From contig NC_052395.1 in the NCBI RefSeq assembly GCF_009389715.1, positions 20,312,493 to 20,376,492 on the forward strand: 64,000 nucleotides of DNA, written 5' to 3'. The DNA comes from Phoenix dactylifera (Eukaryota; Streptophyta; Magnoliopsida; Arecales; Arecaceae). The stretch's first letter is position 1; every line of letters starts with the position of its first letter. Below are positions 25,544 through 37,084 of this stretch, piece by piece. Below the pieces are notes generated by a model that was not told the DNA's origin, made no database searches, and saw nothing but the letters and a program-made list of their open reading frames with translations. The translations under genes were made by a program, and so were the position numbers.

Positions 25544-26342
25544 CGCTATTTCCTGAAAGACATGACCCAAGAGCCGGCCCATTAGGACAGTAGCAGGTAT
25601 GATCAGCTGGAGAGCTAAAATTATAACCACACCGCCCACCAGAACGGGCGCAATCACCGCACCACCCCCTCCCCGCCGCCCACTTCAAAATGAACCCCTC
25701 CTTTAATGCATCTCCAAAGCTCAAGTTCCCATTCCCCAGCCGCTCCGCTGCCGTTCGGCTCATCGGCACCAGCACCGTGGAGCTGCACTCGCCCAAGACG
25801 TCCACAAAACTTGTGTTGTCGAGCCTGTAGTAAGAGCGGCGCTGCCCAGCGACACCCAACGCGCAACCAATGTCATACAGCGTGGGGATCAAACTCAAGG
25901 CCGTGCAGTTGACATACAAAGTGACATTCTGATCGCGGTCGCAGTAATCGAAAAGGGAGGGATCGATGGTCGTGTTCTCATATGGTTCAGGGCATGACTG
26001 GCTGATGAGGCTCTGCTCCACGACGGTGAGCAAGTGGTTTAAGGTGTCGACGTCCTTCACCAGGTACCCCTTGTTGTTGATGCTGATCATTAGAGTGGTG
26101 TTGTTATGGCTGCAGTTGAGGTAGTAATTGGGGTGCCCGCAGTAGTCATGCCGGCCATCAACGTGGAAAGGGTAGCTTAGGTTGAATTTGATCTTGCCGC
26201 AACCATACACGACCGGTGCGCAATTCTCGTATCGGTGGTAGTAGCTTCCGGAGAAGGAAACCGGCAGCGATGATAATTTTAGGAAGAAGAGGATTGTCGC
26301 TAGGTGATGATGGAAGGGCATGAAGAGAGACGGGGGATGCAT
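25544..26342 (-). CDS. Stand-alone LRK10L ectodomain exon (GUB_WAK + WAK_assoc)
   Basis: Reads from ATG at 26340-26342 for 266 codons plus one base to a donor AGCG|GTATGC (25542-25543). It encodes a signal peptide (HHHLATILFFLKLSSLPVSF), a galacturonan-binding WAK domain (VYGCGKIKFNLSYPF, YCGHPNYYLNC) and a WAK-associated domain ending in CGDCARSGGRCGY and CYCPNG. Many N-glycosylation sites are present (NLS, NCS, NTT, NVT). It ends in phase 1, which fits the membrane/kinase exon at 18502. No kinase follows in the 1.3 kb before the next ectodomain exon. It diverges strongly from the others, closer to the CAPVVYGCG type. It could be an alternative first exon of the 17198 kinase, a secreted receptor fragment (reading on into the intron it stops at 25497), or a relic. 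Confidence 0.7.
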
Positions 26343-29300
26343 TCGGTTCGGTCGATGGTATTACCGAACCAGTGGATGGTATTAGCAAACCAACCGGAAC
26401 AAACTGGAGGAGGAAGAGGGGATAGAGATTGGAAGGTGAATGAGATCTACTCATTGTTAGAGGTCCATGAGTATATCACTTTCTAAGGTCTAACAAGTTG
26501 GGCGGAAAAGATGGTTGAACAGCCACGGCATGCTGTTCAAAGCTTTAACCCATAGTTTGGATCCTTCTTCTTGGAAGAAAAAGGAAGCAAAAATAATGAA
26601 AGATTCTAATGAGCGCGTTACCGTCGAGGAAGAGTTTACCAATAATGGCTTGCTCTTACGTCATGCCGTGGAGAATGGACTGCTTGGTTGTGGCCCTGGA
26701 AAGAGTCAACAAAGGTACAGGGACAGGCCCAAAGTTACAATTTTCTAGCTTGAAATTACAGAGCAGGCGACAGTTTTGCACCCGGTCCAGATAGGCGGCA
26801 GGGAACAGGTAGCAAACGTGATGTCTTCAAATCATGGCGTCTTAACATCCGTCGTATGCATATATTTCCCTCTGCACTTTTTTGTCCTTAACATGCTTAT
26901 TTTGACCGAATTATGTATATTAATTAGACATGATAATGTTTTAATATCAACAGTAGCTAAGCAAGAACACGATCGACTGATTCTGTTCTGCTCAGTTTAT
27001 ATTTGACTTGCAGTAGATTTCACCCATTCCAAATGAAATACTAACCAAGTGCTTGCTATAACAATAACCTCAAGGATGAGCAGATTTGGGGCATTGTTTA
27101 CAATCACTCAGAATCAGCTGGGACTGCCAAACAACAGTCCCAGCTCGGCCAACGAAAGGCCCCACCTAATGTTTGGTCCGCATGCCACTATGATTCAATC
27201 AAGTAGAGTTTAACAATCATACTGAGAGGATGACAAGAGGATTCTGTAACCCGGGATAAAGGACAGGAAATAAGAACCAAAAGAGAAGCATAAGTGGCTA
27301 CGAGTTTCTTTTCTGAACAGACTTGATTTCTACCAATCTTATTATCTTTCAGTCTACAAAGAGTGTGCCTCGGGCGACCTACATACGGTAGCTGTTTATG
27401 CTACTACGAGTATATGCCCAGCAAATTCAGCCAAGCACAGAAAAGTGATCAGATGGCTGAGCTGCACCTTTTAGCTGCCTTCTAAATTTGTCATCTAATG
27501 AGCAAATTATGTAATTCAGAACATCCTATAGTATGATTTAAGGACTTCCAGAATATTGTAGCCTAAGAGTCGGGTAAAAGAGAAGCAGGAACATCGACGC
27601 CCTTCATCTATAACTGTTTCCTTTCGTTTTCAACATATCATGGCCTAAACACTTATGAGTTCCTAGCTAGCAGCCACAGTTCAAGAAATTTTACTCCAGT
27701 TTTTATCCAGTTTGAACCGTGGTCCCTTGCAAGATTGCCCAGTTTGCAGTTACATCCGGGATTAAGTAAACTGTTCCAATAAAACATCATGCAGATAGGG
27801 ACATCGACAATTTACTGCTACTAATTACGGTTCTTGAAATCCCACTAGATCAGTTTCATCTACTTCCACACTTTGCACTTATTTTCATTTATAAGGTCTA
27901 GTCAAGTATAAAATGATCTGCCATGCCATATCTATTGTAGTTATTAAATAAACTCTTCTAGAGCTTTTCATAGATATGCACCATCCTTCAACTGCCTGTA
28001 GTAACCTTTGATTTAGATTCATCTAATTTGGTTACTTTAATTGAATATTTTACTTATGGACCACACGATACTTGAGATAATCAGCCTTTAGAAGTTTTAT
28101 AGCAAATATATATTCCTTATAGCTATGGGCTAACTACTCTCTAGTATAATATGCTACCAGCTTTTCATCATCCTAGAAGCCATTCACCAACAGTGTCAGG
28201 AGCATGGGGAAGCTGGATGATGGTTGTTTTGACCAGAAATCTCTTTGTTTAGTCATTGTCTATGATAGTGATGTTGCAGCTAATGTAGTTTCTAATATCT
28301 AATCTCTGCTTCTTAGCTCTATCTACGTTGAATTTATTTCTATATCTGCCTAGGTCTCCTTAGTCAAAGAATTCTTTGGTAAGTTATTGCTTAACAAATG
28401 ACCACGCCTCCTACAAAGGGGGTCCTTTTCTTTGTTCAGTTTCCTAGAAGCTACTGTCTCTATGGAGCTGACTTAGTACTAATTTGTCTATCTCCACTCT
28501 CCAATATAAAGATTACCTTCGCAGAAACATGAGGTTATTCAAAACTAGTTCACAGTACATCCTAATAAAAATCTCTTCATCTTTGAAGACTTCAAAGCAG
28601 AAGGTTTTGTTGGTTATTTATTTCCTATTAGGTGTAATCTTCATTCTAAAGTCATTCATTGCAGAATAGAAAATTAGTCATCGCGCATAGAAGGCTTGAG
28701 GAATCAATCTAGCTGCAACTCGTCTATGACTAATTCACCTCTACAATTCAAACGAGCACCACAATACAGTGTTCCTAGCCCTTAAATACGCACTAACTCT
28801 TCGAGCTCATTTACTCATTTATTTGTCAGCCACATGCGAGTGCTACTTAGCTGATAATTGAAATTTGCTTTACCAAGAAACAAATCCATGATAATTACCT
28901 TTCCTACACACATGCTACGTAGTCTGGAAATTTACCCTTGCATAAAATTTTTGCTTGATAACCATTAACCATTGCCAAAGTCCAACTGTATTGCATTTAT
29001 AAGCTACGTGAAAACTTTTTTCTTAACCTATTAGTGGATGTAACTCCTTACCTTTTGCAAAGCATTGCCCTAGCTAATAAACACCTAAGGAACTTTAAAA
29101 CACATGTAACAAAAAAAAAATGGGAGTACAACATTTGTAATACAAATCTAGCCCAGAAATCGAAATAAAAAATCTTTTGTTCATCCAAAATAAAAGAAAA
29201 GCTTCACTACCTGCAAGGGAAAAGGAATGGATCAGGAGGGTTGGAAATAGAAACATGAATCAAGCACTGCTGTGTAAGTGGCAGTGGAAACTCTTCAATA

Positions 29301-30248
29301 ATGATGCTGGACTTTGGAAGCAACTATTCTATTTTGTGTCCCCTATCAACCATATAGTTTCTGAAATTCCATGTCCCTAGTCTTACAGAAGAGTTCACAG
29401 TTTTGGAAGGCACAAGCAGAGATATGGAGATTTTTTCCTACCAGGCAGCTGTTTCAAGGCGGGAATTCCGAATGCAACCTGATGTTGGCTCAAAATGTGG
29501 GCAGGGCGGTGCTTGTTTGCTTCTCTATTCCCAGGTCTGTTCAATATTATTTCTTTTACTGAAGCCAGGGTCCCTAATTGCTGGAACTGAAATGGGTGGC
29601 AACTCTGCTTCAACCAAGGGAACTGAGCTTGTGAAGGAGGATGCTTGTAAATTATACAATATTCAGTGGAGAGAACGTAAGTGACTCTTCATGATCCAGT
29701 CACTTGGAGATGGTTCAGGGATGCTAGTTTCTCAACCAAGTCTAGTTCTGCATTCGTTAATTGGATTGAGAAAGATTTAGCAGCCCTTAGGATACTGTAA
29801 ATCCTAAAGAAATCCTGGAAACAAGATGGGATGTTGCAACTCTTTTTCTAGGTAATAGACTCAATAAAATCTGTTACCTTAATGGATCATAGAATTTGAT
29901 TGGGCTCTGCCCAATTTTTCTTACTAAACGGAGAAACAGAAATCATGGACCTGCATGATTGAATTCTCAGCAGCCAATGGTCAGAAAGTAATTTTTCTGA
30001 GGGAAGAAGAAAAAATATCACTGGTAACCCATCATCTTTGTGACACACCAGGCATGAAGTTTCTCCACCTACTACTATTCTATTCGGTTCAACTCTCGTT
30101 TTCCCTTGTTCCTTCAGAAGAAAAAAAAACCTATTGTTTTCCACTGAACCGGTCAGAAGAGGATTTGCTGAGGCCCCTCTCTCTCAGGCTCCCATTTTTG
30201 ACTTCCAAATTGAACTCTTTTAAAGCGGAATCCCTGATCTGTCCTCTA
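26343..30248. other. Intergenic 3.9 kb; one LINE scrap, no gene recognised
   Basis: AT-rich and without conserved frames apart from the LINE fragment at about 29180-29360. I looked on the minus strand for a kinase or membrane exon belonging to the ectodomain exon at 30428-31280 and found none. Confidence 0.5.
29180..29380 (+). mobile_element. LINE reverse-transcriptase scrap
   Basis: The frame reads RNMNQALLCKWQWKLFNNDAGLWKQLF, the pattern N-x-ALL-x-KW-x-W-x-L that follows the reverse transcriptase in plant LINE ORF2. It is only about 60 codons long and has stops beyond. It is a different family from the two larger LINEs here. Confidence 0.55.
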
Positions 30249-30427
30249 GGCTTAGAGGTCAGCATACGTTCGCGTTCCAGCTCCCAGCCGGCCATTGGTC
30301 TAAATTGACCAAATCCACCAAGAAACAAGACCAAAAAAAAAAAAAATCCACCAAGAAACAAGAGGAAAAAAAAGGGAAGGCAGCAGCAATAACAAAAAGA
30401 GGGGGGGTAAAACGATCGACAACATAC

Positions 30428-31280
30428 CGCAAAGGCGGTCGCTCACTCCGTTGGAGCAAAAGCAGGCGAGGGACAAACTCGTCGGGGTTGTCTGGTACCC
30501 GCAGAGCCCGCCGGAGAGCTCGCAGCGATAGCACTCTTCCAATGTCTTGTTAGACCAGCCCAGCTGGAAGCCTTTCTTCAACACCCCTCCAAAGTCACTA
30601 GACAAAGCGCTCAAGTTTCCCCCGTTCGCCTCCTGAGAGAGGACCGGCGCCACCACAATATCTTGGCACTGCCGGACCAAATCGTATTCGTTGATGGCCG
30701 ACAAATCATCGTCGGTGAAGATGTAAGACGAGTTACCGCTGCTTCCGGAAAGGCAGGTTATTCGGTGGTCCGATGGACCGTCGGAGCAGTCGAGAAAGAA
30801 GGTGAGGTTGGTGTCCAAGGAGGTGTAGTTCAGGTAGGAGGTGTAGTTCAGGTTCATGAGGGCGAGGCTGGGGTCCGAGGTGGTGTAGTTCAGGAAGAAG
30901 TTGTTGAGGAGCGTGAGGTTGCGCCGGGGCCTGGGGCAGGTTCCGGCGGCGAGGACATCCGTGTCGACAAGGGAGATGGTTTGGTTGTTGTAATCGACGT
31001 CGGTCACGGTATAATTGTTGCGGCCGAGAGAAAGGATTGGGGTGTCATTTTGGCATATCAGCACAAATCCTGGGTACCCACAGTAGGTGGAAGGGATAGT
31101 GGATAGATTTGGAGCTAGCCAGAATGGGTAAGCGATATCCTGTTTGCCGCAGGTCGAGTTCGGACAGAATCGGGTCGGGGGGTTGTTCCCAGGGTAAGCG
31201 TTGGTGGAGACGAGGAGGGATAAGAGGAAGAGGAGGAAGATGAGGAGGGGAGGAGGTGATGAGGGGATTCTACAAGGCAT
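30428..31280 (-). CDS. Stand-alone LRK10L ectodomain exon, MPCRI type, copy A
   Basis: The ATG at 31278-31280 opens MPCRIPSSPPPLLIFLLFLL, a signal peptide. The galacturonan-binding WAK domain follows (CGKQDIAYPFWL, YCGYPGFVLIC), then a sequon-rich stretch of repeated NYTS units, then the WAK-associated domain (CYRCELSGGLCGY, CFCSNG). There are 284 codons plus one base, ending at donor TGCG|GTATGT (30426-30427), phase 1. If the intron is not removed the frame runs to 30300 and adds a strongly hydrophobic tail (VLPPLFLLLLLPSLFFPLV). No kinase is visible downstream before the next ectodomain exon. It is a close paralogue of 32542-33400 and of the frame starting at 63825. Role: extracellular wall or pathogen ligand sensing in this family. 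Whether it is expressed is unknown. Confidence 0.72.
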
Positions 31281-31895
31281 GGGTGCTACTGGGTGGATTT
31301 AGGGGTACGAGCGTTGAAAGCAAGGTCAGGCCGTCGGCTTTTGGCGGGTTTTTGCAGGAGGATCATGGTGGCGGGAACCGTGGCTACGCGCATCCCCTTG
31401 GGAGAATTCAGAGGGGGTTCTGACTTTCCAGCCGAGATATTTAGTGCGGTCTAATCAAATTGTAATTACCTAATGGTCCTTTTTAAAAAAAAAACGGTGA
31501 CCAATCACCGCACGTCTTATTTATAAACAAATAAAATTAAAAACTTAAAATTAAAAAAATAAAGAAAAGAAGATGGAAGAAAAAACTGGAGAGCTGAACC
31601 GGTCTAAGAATAAAGAAGCCCAATCAAAAAGAACAAAAAAAATCAAACCATCCATAGAATAATCCTAGTTCAAAATGACCGCTAGCTTGGACCAACTTTC
31701 CAAGATGCATGCGTAGCTGGGTCATCATTTCAAAACTCGCGATCGAGTAAGGTTCCTCCCGTGGGCTTTTCGTAAAAGAACGTGTTGGGGTCGGAGATTG
31801 TCCCCCATGCGTGAGCAGAAGCCTCGACTGCCTGCGCCTCCATCCAACTGGACTCTATCTAGCTGGCTTTCTATAAAAAATTATGAATGGGGACA
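31281..31895 (-). promoter_or_regulatory. Upstream region of ectodomain exon A
   Basis: The 120 bp before the ATG are nearly the same as before 33400, and share a shorter GCTGAAAG/GTTGAAAGCAAGGC block with the exon at 37886. Conservation outside the coding region suggests each ectodomain exon carries its own promoter. No TATA box was assigned. Confidence 0.4.
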
Positions 31896-32361
31896 CAAAT
31901 ATAAAGAAGTGAAGTCCCTAGATTTTTCGATGATATCCACTAGATAGAAGTATGATGTTGGTGTCTTACTCTTTTTTCATTATCATTGCATTGTCTTTTA
32001 CATTTAGAAGTGGAATTTCTATTTTAAGTAAAATGATGTCAAACTTTAGCGGAATTTCTACGGTTATCCTTTTGATGCAAGATTGTTTAAAAATGGGTGC
32101 AGGATTGGATAGCAACATATATTTCTGTTCATACAGGAGTTATATTATGGATGTTTGTAATAATTTTCTTTCTTAATTATTAGATATTTTATTTTCAGAC
32201 TTTTATAGATGTATCTATTCTAGAGTTGTTTCATGAATTCGAATTTACCCAGTAAAAAAATGAATCTATGGAATGGAATAAACTATTTTGTGTGATGATG
32301 CTATGCTAATATGCTCTTAATTTTGGACTAGTCGCTAGCGGTGACTTCCAAAATGAATCTA

Positions 32362-34052
32362 GGCCTAGCGGTCAGCATACGTTCGCGTTCCGGCTCTCAG
32401 TCGGCCATTGGTCTAAATTGACCAAATCCACCAAGAAACAAGACCAAAAGAAAAAAAAAAAATCACCAAGAAACAAGCGAAAAAAAAGGGGAAGGCAGCG
32501 GCAATAACAAAAAGAGGGGGGTACAACGATCGACAACATACCGCAATGGCCGTCGGTCACTCCGTTGGAGCAAAAGCAGGCGAGGGACAAACTCGTGTTG
32601 GTTGTCCGGTACCCGCAGCGCCCGCCAGAGAGCTCGCAGCGATAGCACACTTCCAATGTCTCGACTGACCAGCCCAGCTGGAAGCCTTTCTTCAACACCC
32701 CTCCAAAGTCACTAGCCAAAGCGCTCAAGTTCCCCCTGTTCACCTCCTGAGAGAGGACCGGCACTACCACAATATCTTGGCACTGCAGCACCAAATCGTA
32801 TTCGTTGATGGCCGACAGATCATCGTCGGTGATGATGTAAGACCGGTTACTGCTGCTTCCGGAAAGGCAGGTTATTCGGCGGTCCGGTGGACCGTCGGGG
32901 CAGTCGAGAAAGAAGGTGAGGTCGGTGTCCAGGGAGGTGTAGTTCAGGTTGGGGGTGCAGTTCAGGTTGGAGGTGTAGTTCAGGAAGAAGATGTCCGAGG
33001 TGTTGTAGTTCAGGAATAAGGTGGCCATGAGGGTGAGGTTGTGCCGGGGCCTGGGGCAGGTTCCGTCGGCGAGGACATCCGTGTCGGCAAGGGAGATGTG
33101 TTGGTTGTGGTAATCGATGTCGGTCACGGTATAATTGTTGTGGCCGAGAGAAAGGATTGGGGTGTCATCTTGGCATATCAGCACAAATCCTGGGTACCCA
33201 CAGTAGGTGGAAGGGATGCTGGATAGATTTGAAGCTAGCCAGAATGGGTAAGTGATATCCTGTTTGCCGCAGGTCCAGTTCGGACAGAATCGGGTCGGGG
33301 GGTTGTTCCCAGGGTAAGCGTTGGTGGAGATGAGGAGGGATAGGAGGAAGAGGAGGAAGATGAGGAGGGGAGGAGGTGATGAGGGGATTCTACAAGGCAT
33401 GGGTGCTACTGGGTGGATTTAGGGGTACGAGCGTTGAAAGCAAGGCCAGGCCGTCGGCTTTTGTGGGGGTTTTGTAGGAGGATCATGGTGGCGGGAACCG
33501 TGACTGCGCGATCCCCTTGCTTGTGAACTTGTTGGGAGAATTCAGAGGGGGTTCTAACTTTCCAACCGAGATATTTAGTGCGGTCTAATCAAATTGTAAT
33601 TACCAAATGGACCTTAAAAACAAAACAAAACAAAACAAAACGGTGACCAATCACCGCACGTCTTATTTATAAACAAAATAAAATAAAAAAACTTAAAATT
33701 TTTAAAAAAAATAAAGAAAAGAAGAAGGAAGAAAAAACTGGAGAGCAGAACCAGTCTAAGAGTAAAGAAGCCCCAGTCAAAAAGAACAAAAAAATCAAAC
33801 CATGCATAGAATAATCCTAGTTCAAAATGACCGCTAGCTTAGCTAGACCAACTTTCCAAGATGCATGCCTTGTTGGGTCGTCATTTCAAAACTCGCGATC
33901 GAGTGAGTTTCCGTCCGGTGGGCTTTTCGTAAAAGAATGTATTGGGGTCAGAGATTGTCCCCCATGCGCGAGCAGAAGCCTCGCCTGCCTGCGTCTCCAT
34001 CCAACTGGACTCTATCTAGCTGGCTTTCTATTAAAAATTACGAATGGGGATC
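32362..34052 (-). repeat. Tandem duplicate, copy B, carrying an ectodomain exon
   Basis: Partner of 30249-31895. The promoter-distal end is followed by a further partial copy of the GGGGATCAGAGATTGTCC...CCAGCTGGCTTTTCGTAAAAG segment (about 34050-34155), so the duplication process has acted more than once. Confidence 0.75.
32542..33400 (-). CDS. Stand-alone LRK10L ectodomain exon, MPCRI type, copy B
   Basis: The ATG at 33398-33400 opens the same signal peptide as copy A. There are 286 codons plus one base to donor TGCG|GTATGT (32540-32541), phase 1. The domain order is the same: galacturonan-binding WAK domain (CGKQDITYPFWL, YCGYPGFVLIC) and WAK-associated domain (CYRCELSGGRCGY, CFCSNG). It differs from copy A mainly in the number and spacing of NYTS-type glycosylation repeats (here with NCT and NYT additions) and in scattered substitutions. 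With intron retention the frame runs to 32372 and adds an aromatic hydrophobic tail. It has no kinase of its own, and all frame-critical cysteines are kept, so it is not obviously dead. Confidence 0.72.
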
Positions 34053-36599
34053 AGAGATCGTTCCTCCCTTTGTAGACCGAAGCCTCACCAACCAGTTGGA
34101 TTCCATCCAGCTGGCTTTTCGTAAAAGAATGAAGAGGGATCAGAGATTGTCCTCCAAACTTCACTTGCCTTCCCCTCTACTATACTGCAGAATAAAAAAA
34201 ATATCTTTCAACCAGTTTTTTTTTAGTGAGAACTTAGATTGGTGCGAGTAATACTAGCAAATTTGGACCCATGACTCATTTGGATTATCATGTTCACCTA
34301 AAATCCAAGCAAAGCAAGAGGTCCACTAAATTATTCAAAGTATGGGCTTCTTGTGAGATGTCGAGATCAAGTTGATACTAATAAAAATATAATTTTTTTC
34401 TCCTCTCTCTCTCTCTCTCTATCTCTATCTCTCCATCTCTATCTCTCTTTCTGTCTTCTCTTTCATTTATCTTTTTCAATACAGCCTAGGTCCGGAATAC
34501 GTTCCAAAGGACAGCCACGATGGGCCTTTTATAAATTCAAGAGAGACCTTTTTTGCAACTTTCCTTGGGCATGGGGACTAAGCATCAAGTGAGATCGGAT
34601 TCCACTTACCAGCAAGCGACCTGAGACCAACTTGGACCATTTTTTTTTGGGTGGGGATAACTGATAAGGTGGCAAGAATACACGGCACTCCGACTCTTTT
34701 AGTGACATGGCATTGAAGTCACTCTTCTCTTCCATTAGGGTGAAGTACTTATTTTTCAGAAAAATGGCAAAACATCAAATCCATTAGACAAAATATATGA
34801 AGGGATGACAACTGAATCTCTTTACTCGGAGACAGAACAAAAAGAAAAGCCAGATGGTAGATTTTGTTTTGCTGCAATTTGGTAACAAAGGCCAATAAAG
34901 TTGGCGGTTGGAAGCTCTTTAATTGTGGGGAAATGATTAATTGGTGCAGCAATACAATGACTCATAACAAAGGGTGAAAGGTCTAACAAAAGATTGAAGG
35001 GTTTTTTTTATTGAGAGAAACAACATAATAGTTGAAATTTAACAGGCTTTGGATCTGGCAACCATGGTTCTAATAAAAAAGAATGCTTGGTCATGCTGGA
35101 AAACAGAAAACATTCATTATGGGCCGCTATCTGTTAATTAACAAACAATTAGAGTAGTGCTGTGACATGGAGGATCGAGAGAGATTTATTAGTGGATCTC
35201 AGTATCCTACAATCCTTATAAAGAATCCTAGAAACAAGATGACCTTGCAAAGGAATTACAATATCCCATAGATCGAGTTATGCATTCAGAGACTCTAGAC
35301 TTACTGAAGTCTACTACCTTGTTGAAATGATTGAATTTGATAGGGAGACGCCCATTTTTTTGAACAACAACGAAAAAAAAAAGTTTGGTAACTCAGAAAA
35401 ATTGCTCGAAAAAATCACTCAGCTGTCTTCCACCATTCATGTTGCTTCATTATGTGGCACAATAAAAATGCAACAAGAACACACAACACCAGCTGAGTGA
35501 TTTTTTGAGTTACTAAAGCATTTTTGTGAAAACAAGCATACAAACAAGCAGCTTTGTGACATGGTCGCCATTTTGATAGGCTTCTGCTGCACTCGTATCT
35601 ACCGTGAGGGCAACAAGGAGACGACCGTTCTGTTGCTATAGCTACAGCCATACACTCACCAAGATTTTGGATGTCTGACTTTGCTCCATTGATTGCTCTT
35701 TAATTTCAGGCAGTTGTTTTGGTTGTACCCTCTTTCGTTAAAACAATAAACAAACAAACCGACAGACAAAAACATACGTCGCTAAGATTGAATTTCCAGT
35801 ATTGGTTAAATCTGCCCGGTTGAATAAGGAATAAAATGCTCAAAGGCTATTTCCTGCTACAGTACAGTACTTACAGATCTCTTATATTTGAAAAGAAGGA
35901 ATGTGCATGGTAAGAATCACAATGCTATTTTGGTTGGAAGCTAAAAAAAATTCTCACGGCCATTCGTGAGGCTATATTTTATATAGAATGGAAGGAGGAG
36001 TTTGGGTGGATTCATGCAAGAATCTATTTTGAGTCCGAAACTCTCCAAATCATGCGATAGCTATAGAGATTCAGAATATTATTAGGATGATAAGACCCGC
36101 GGGGACTCAATCAAAAACTTGAGGCACGAGTAGTTGAATTCAAATAAGGTTGCAAGTTGGGTCAGTTGAGTGCAAAACTTAACTTTACTCCATATCTCCC
36201 AAATATATATAATCCAACCCGATCTGAACTCAAGTTGAGATTTCTCTAATCCAAACTAACTTAATTTCTATTTTAAACAAAATTCGAGTTGGGTCAAGCT
36301 AGTCATATCAGGTTGTGTCAGAGTTGGATCACATTACTTAGATAACATACAACTGAATAGAAATTTTAAGATAGAGATGGAAGGGTTTCAAATATTTTTA
36401 TTGGGCCAAATTTATGGGATCGAAGAATCAACAATTCATTAATTATGATATATCATATTCAAAGTATAACATAAGTTAAATAAATAAATCTAATTTATCT
36501 ATTTATTTATATATTGAGTCGGACCAGGCTAAGTTAGGCTGGGTTGAGTTTGAGCTGGACTAGCATGGAATTTGAGTTGGCTTGAAGACGAATCCTAAT
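34053..36599. other. Intergenic 2.5 kb; microsatellite, no gene recognised
   Basis: Contains a CT-rich microsatellite at about 34401-34460 and AT-rich filler. Short open frames show no conserved motif. The part from 36100 has GAGTTGGGTTGAG/AAATTTAAATT words typical of decayed dispersed repeats. Confidence 0.45.
34401..34460 (+). repeat. CT microsatellite
   Basis: (CT)n with interspersed ATCT units. Confidence 0.8.
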
Positions 36600-36880
36600 C
36601 CAATTCTATTTCAGATTGATTTGAAATTTTTAGGTTTAAATTTGATTTAAATTTACAAAATTTTAATCTAATTCAATCTAATAAATAGGTTGGATAGATG
36701 GGTTCTGCTTGAGATCAACCTAGCTAGGCCGCATAAAACTTTCCTCAAAGTTGGAATTTGTGGCTTCATGAGATAACAGCAAGGTGGGTGTCACGCGGTC
36801 TTCTTTTCACAATGAAATCACCATCGCGCTATCACGTCTGCAAGGCAGCAGACGTGAAGTTTCTGGGCGACCGAGTCTAC

Positions 36881-36907
36881 CTTTTTTTTTTTTTTTTTTT
36901 TTTTTTT
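36881..36907 (+). repeat. Poly(T) tract in the inverted-repeat arm
   Basis: A run of about 27 T, matched by a poly(A) run at about 48711-48740 in the other arm. It marks where arm identity begins to fall. Confidence 0.85.
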
Positions 36908-37084
36908 CTAGGCTCTTTTTCGCTCTTTTGACTCCTAGTTTTGACTAATAGAACTCATTTACAAGCACGCGATGTAGCTGTGAACCATCCATTGGTCCAG
37001 ACTTCACCAAATCTATGAGTAAAGAAACAAGACAACATGGTAGGTAGCAGTAAAGAGGAAAGGGTTTGAAGGAGGACAACGTAC

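Larger units (their letters stand above)
30249..31895 (-). repeat. Tandem duplicate, copy A, carrying an ectodomain exon
   Basis: About 1.65 kb that matches 32362-34052 from the intron side (AGCATACGTTCGCGTTC) through the exon and promoter to the shared AGCTGGCTTTCTAT end. Differences are scattered substitutions and short indels. The two copies are head-to-tail with about 470 bp between them. Confidence 0.75.

Noticed and set aside
30663-31106. Plus-strand frame of 147 codons (valine/glycine-rich)
   Set aside because: Antisense of the ectodomain exon; no start context or family match.
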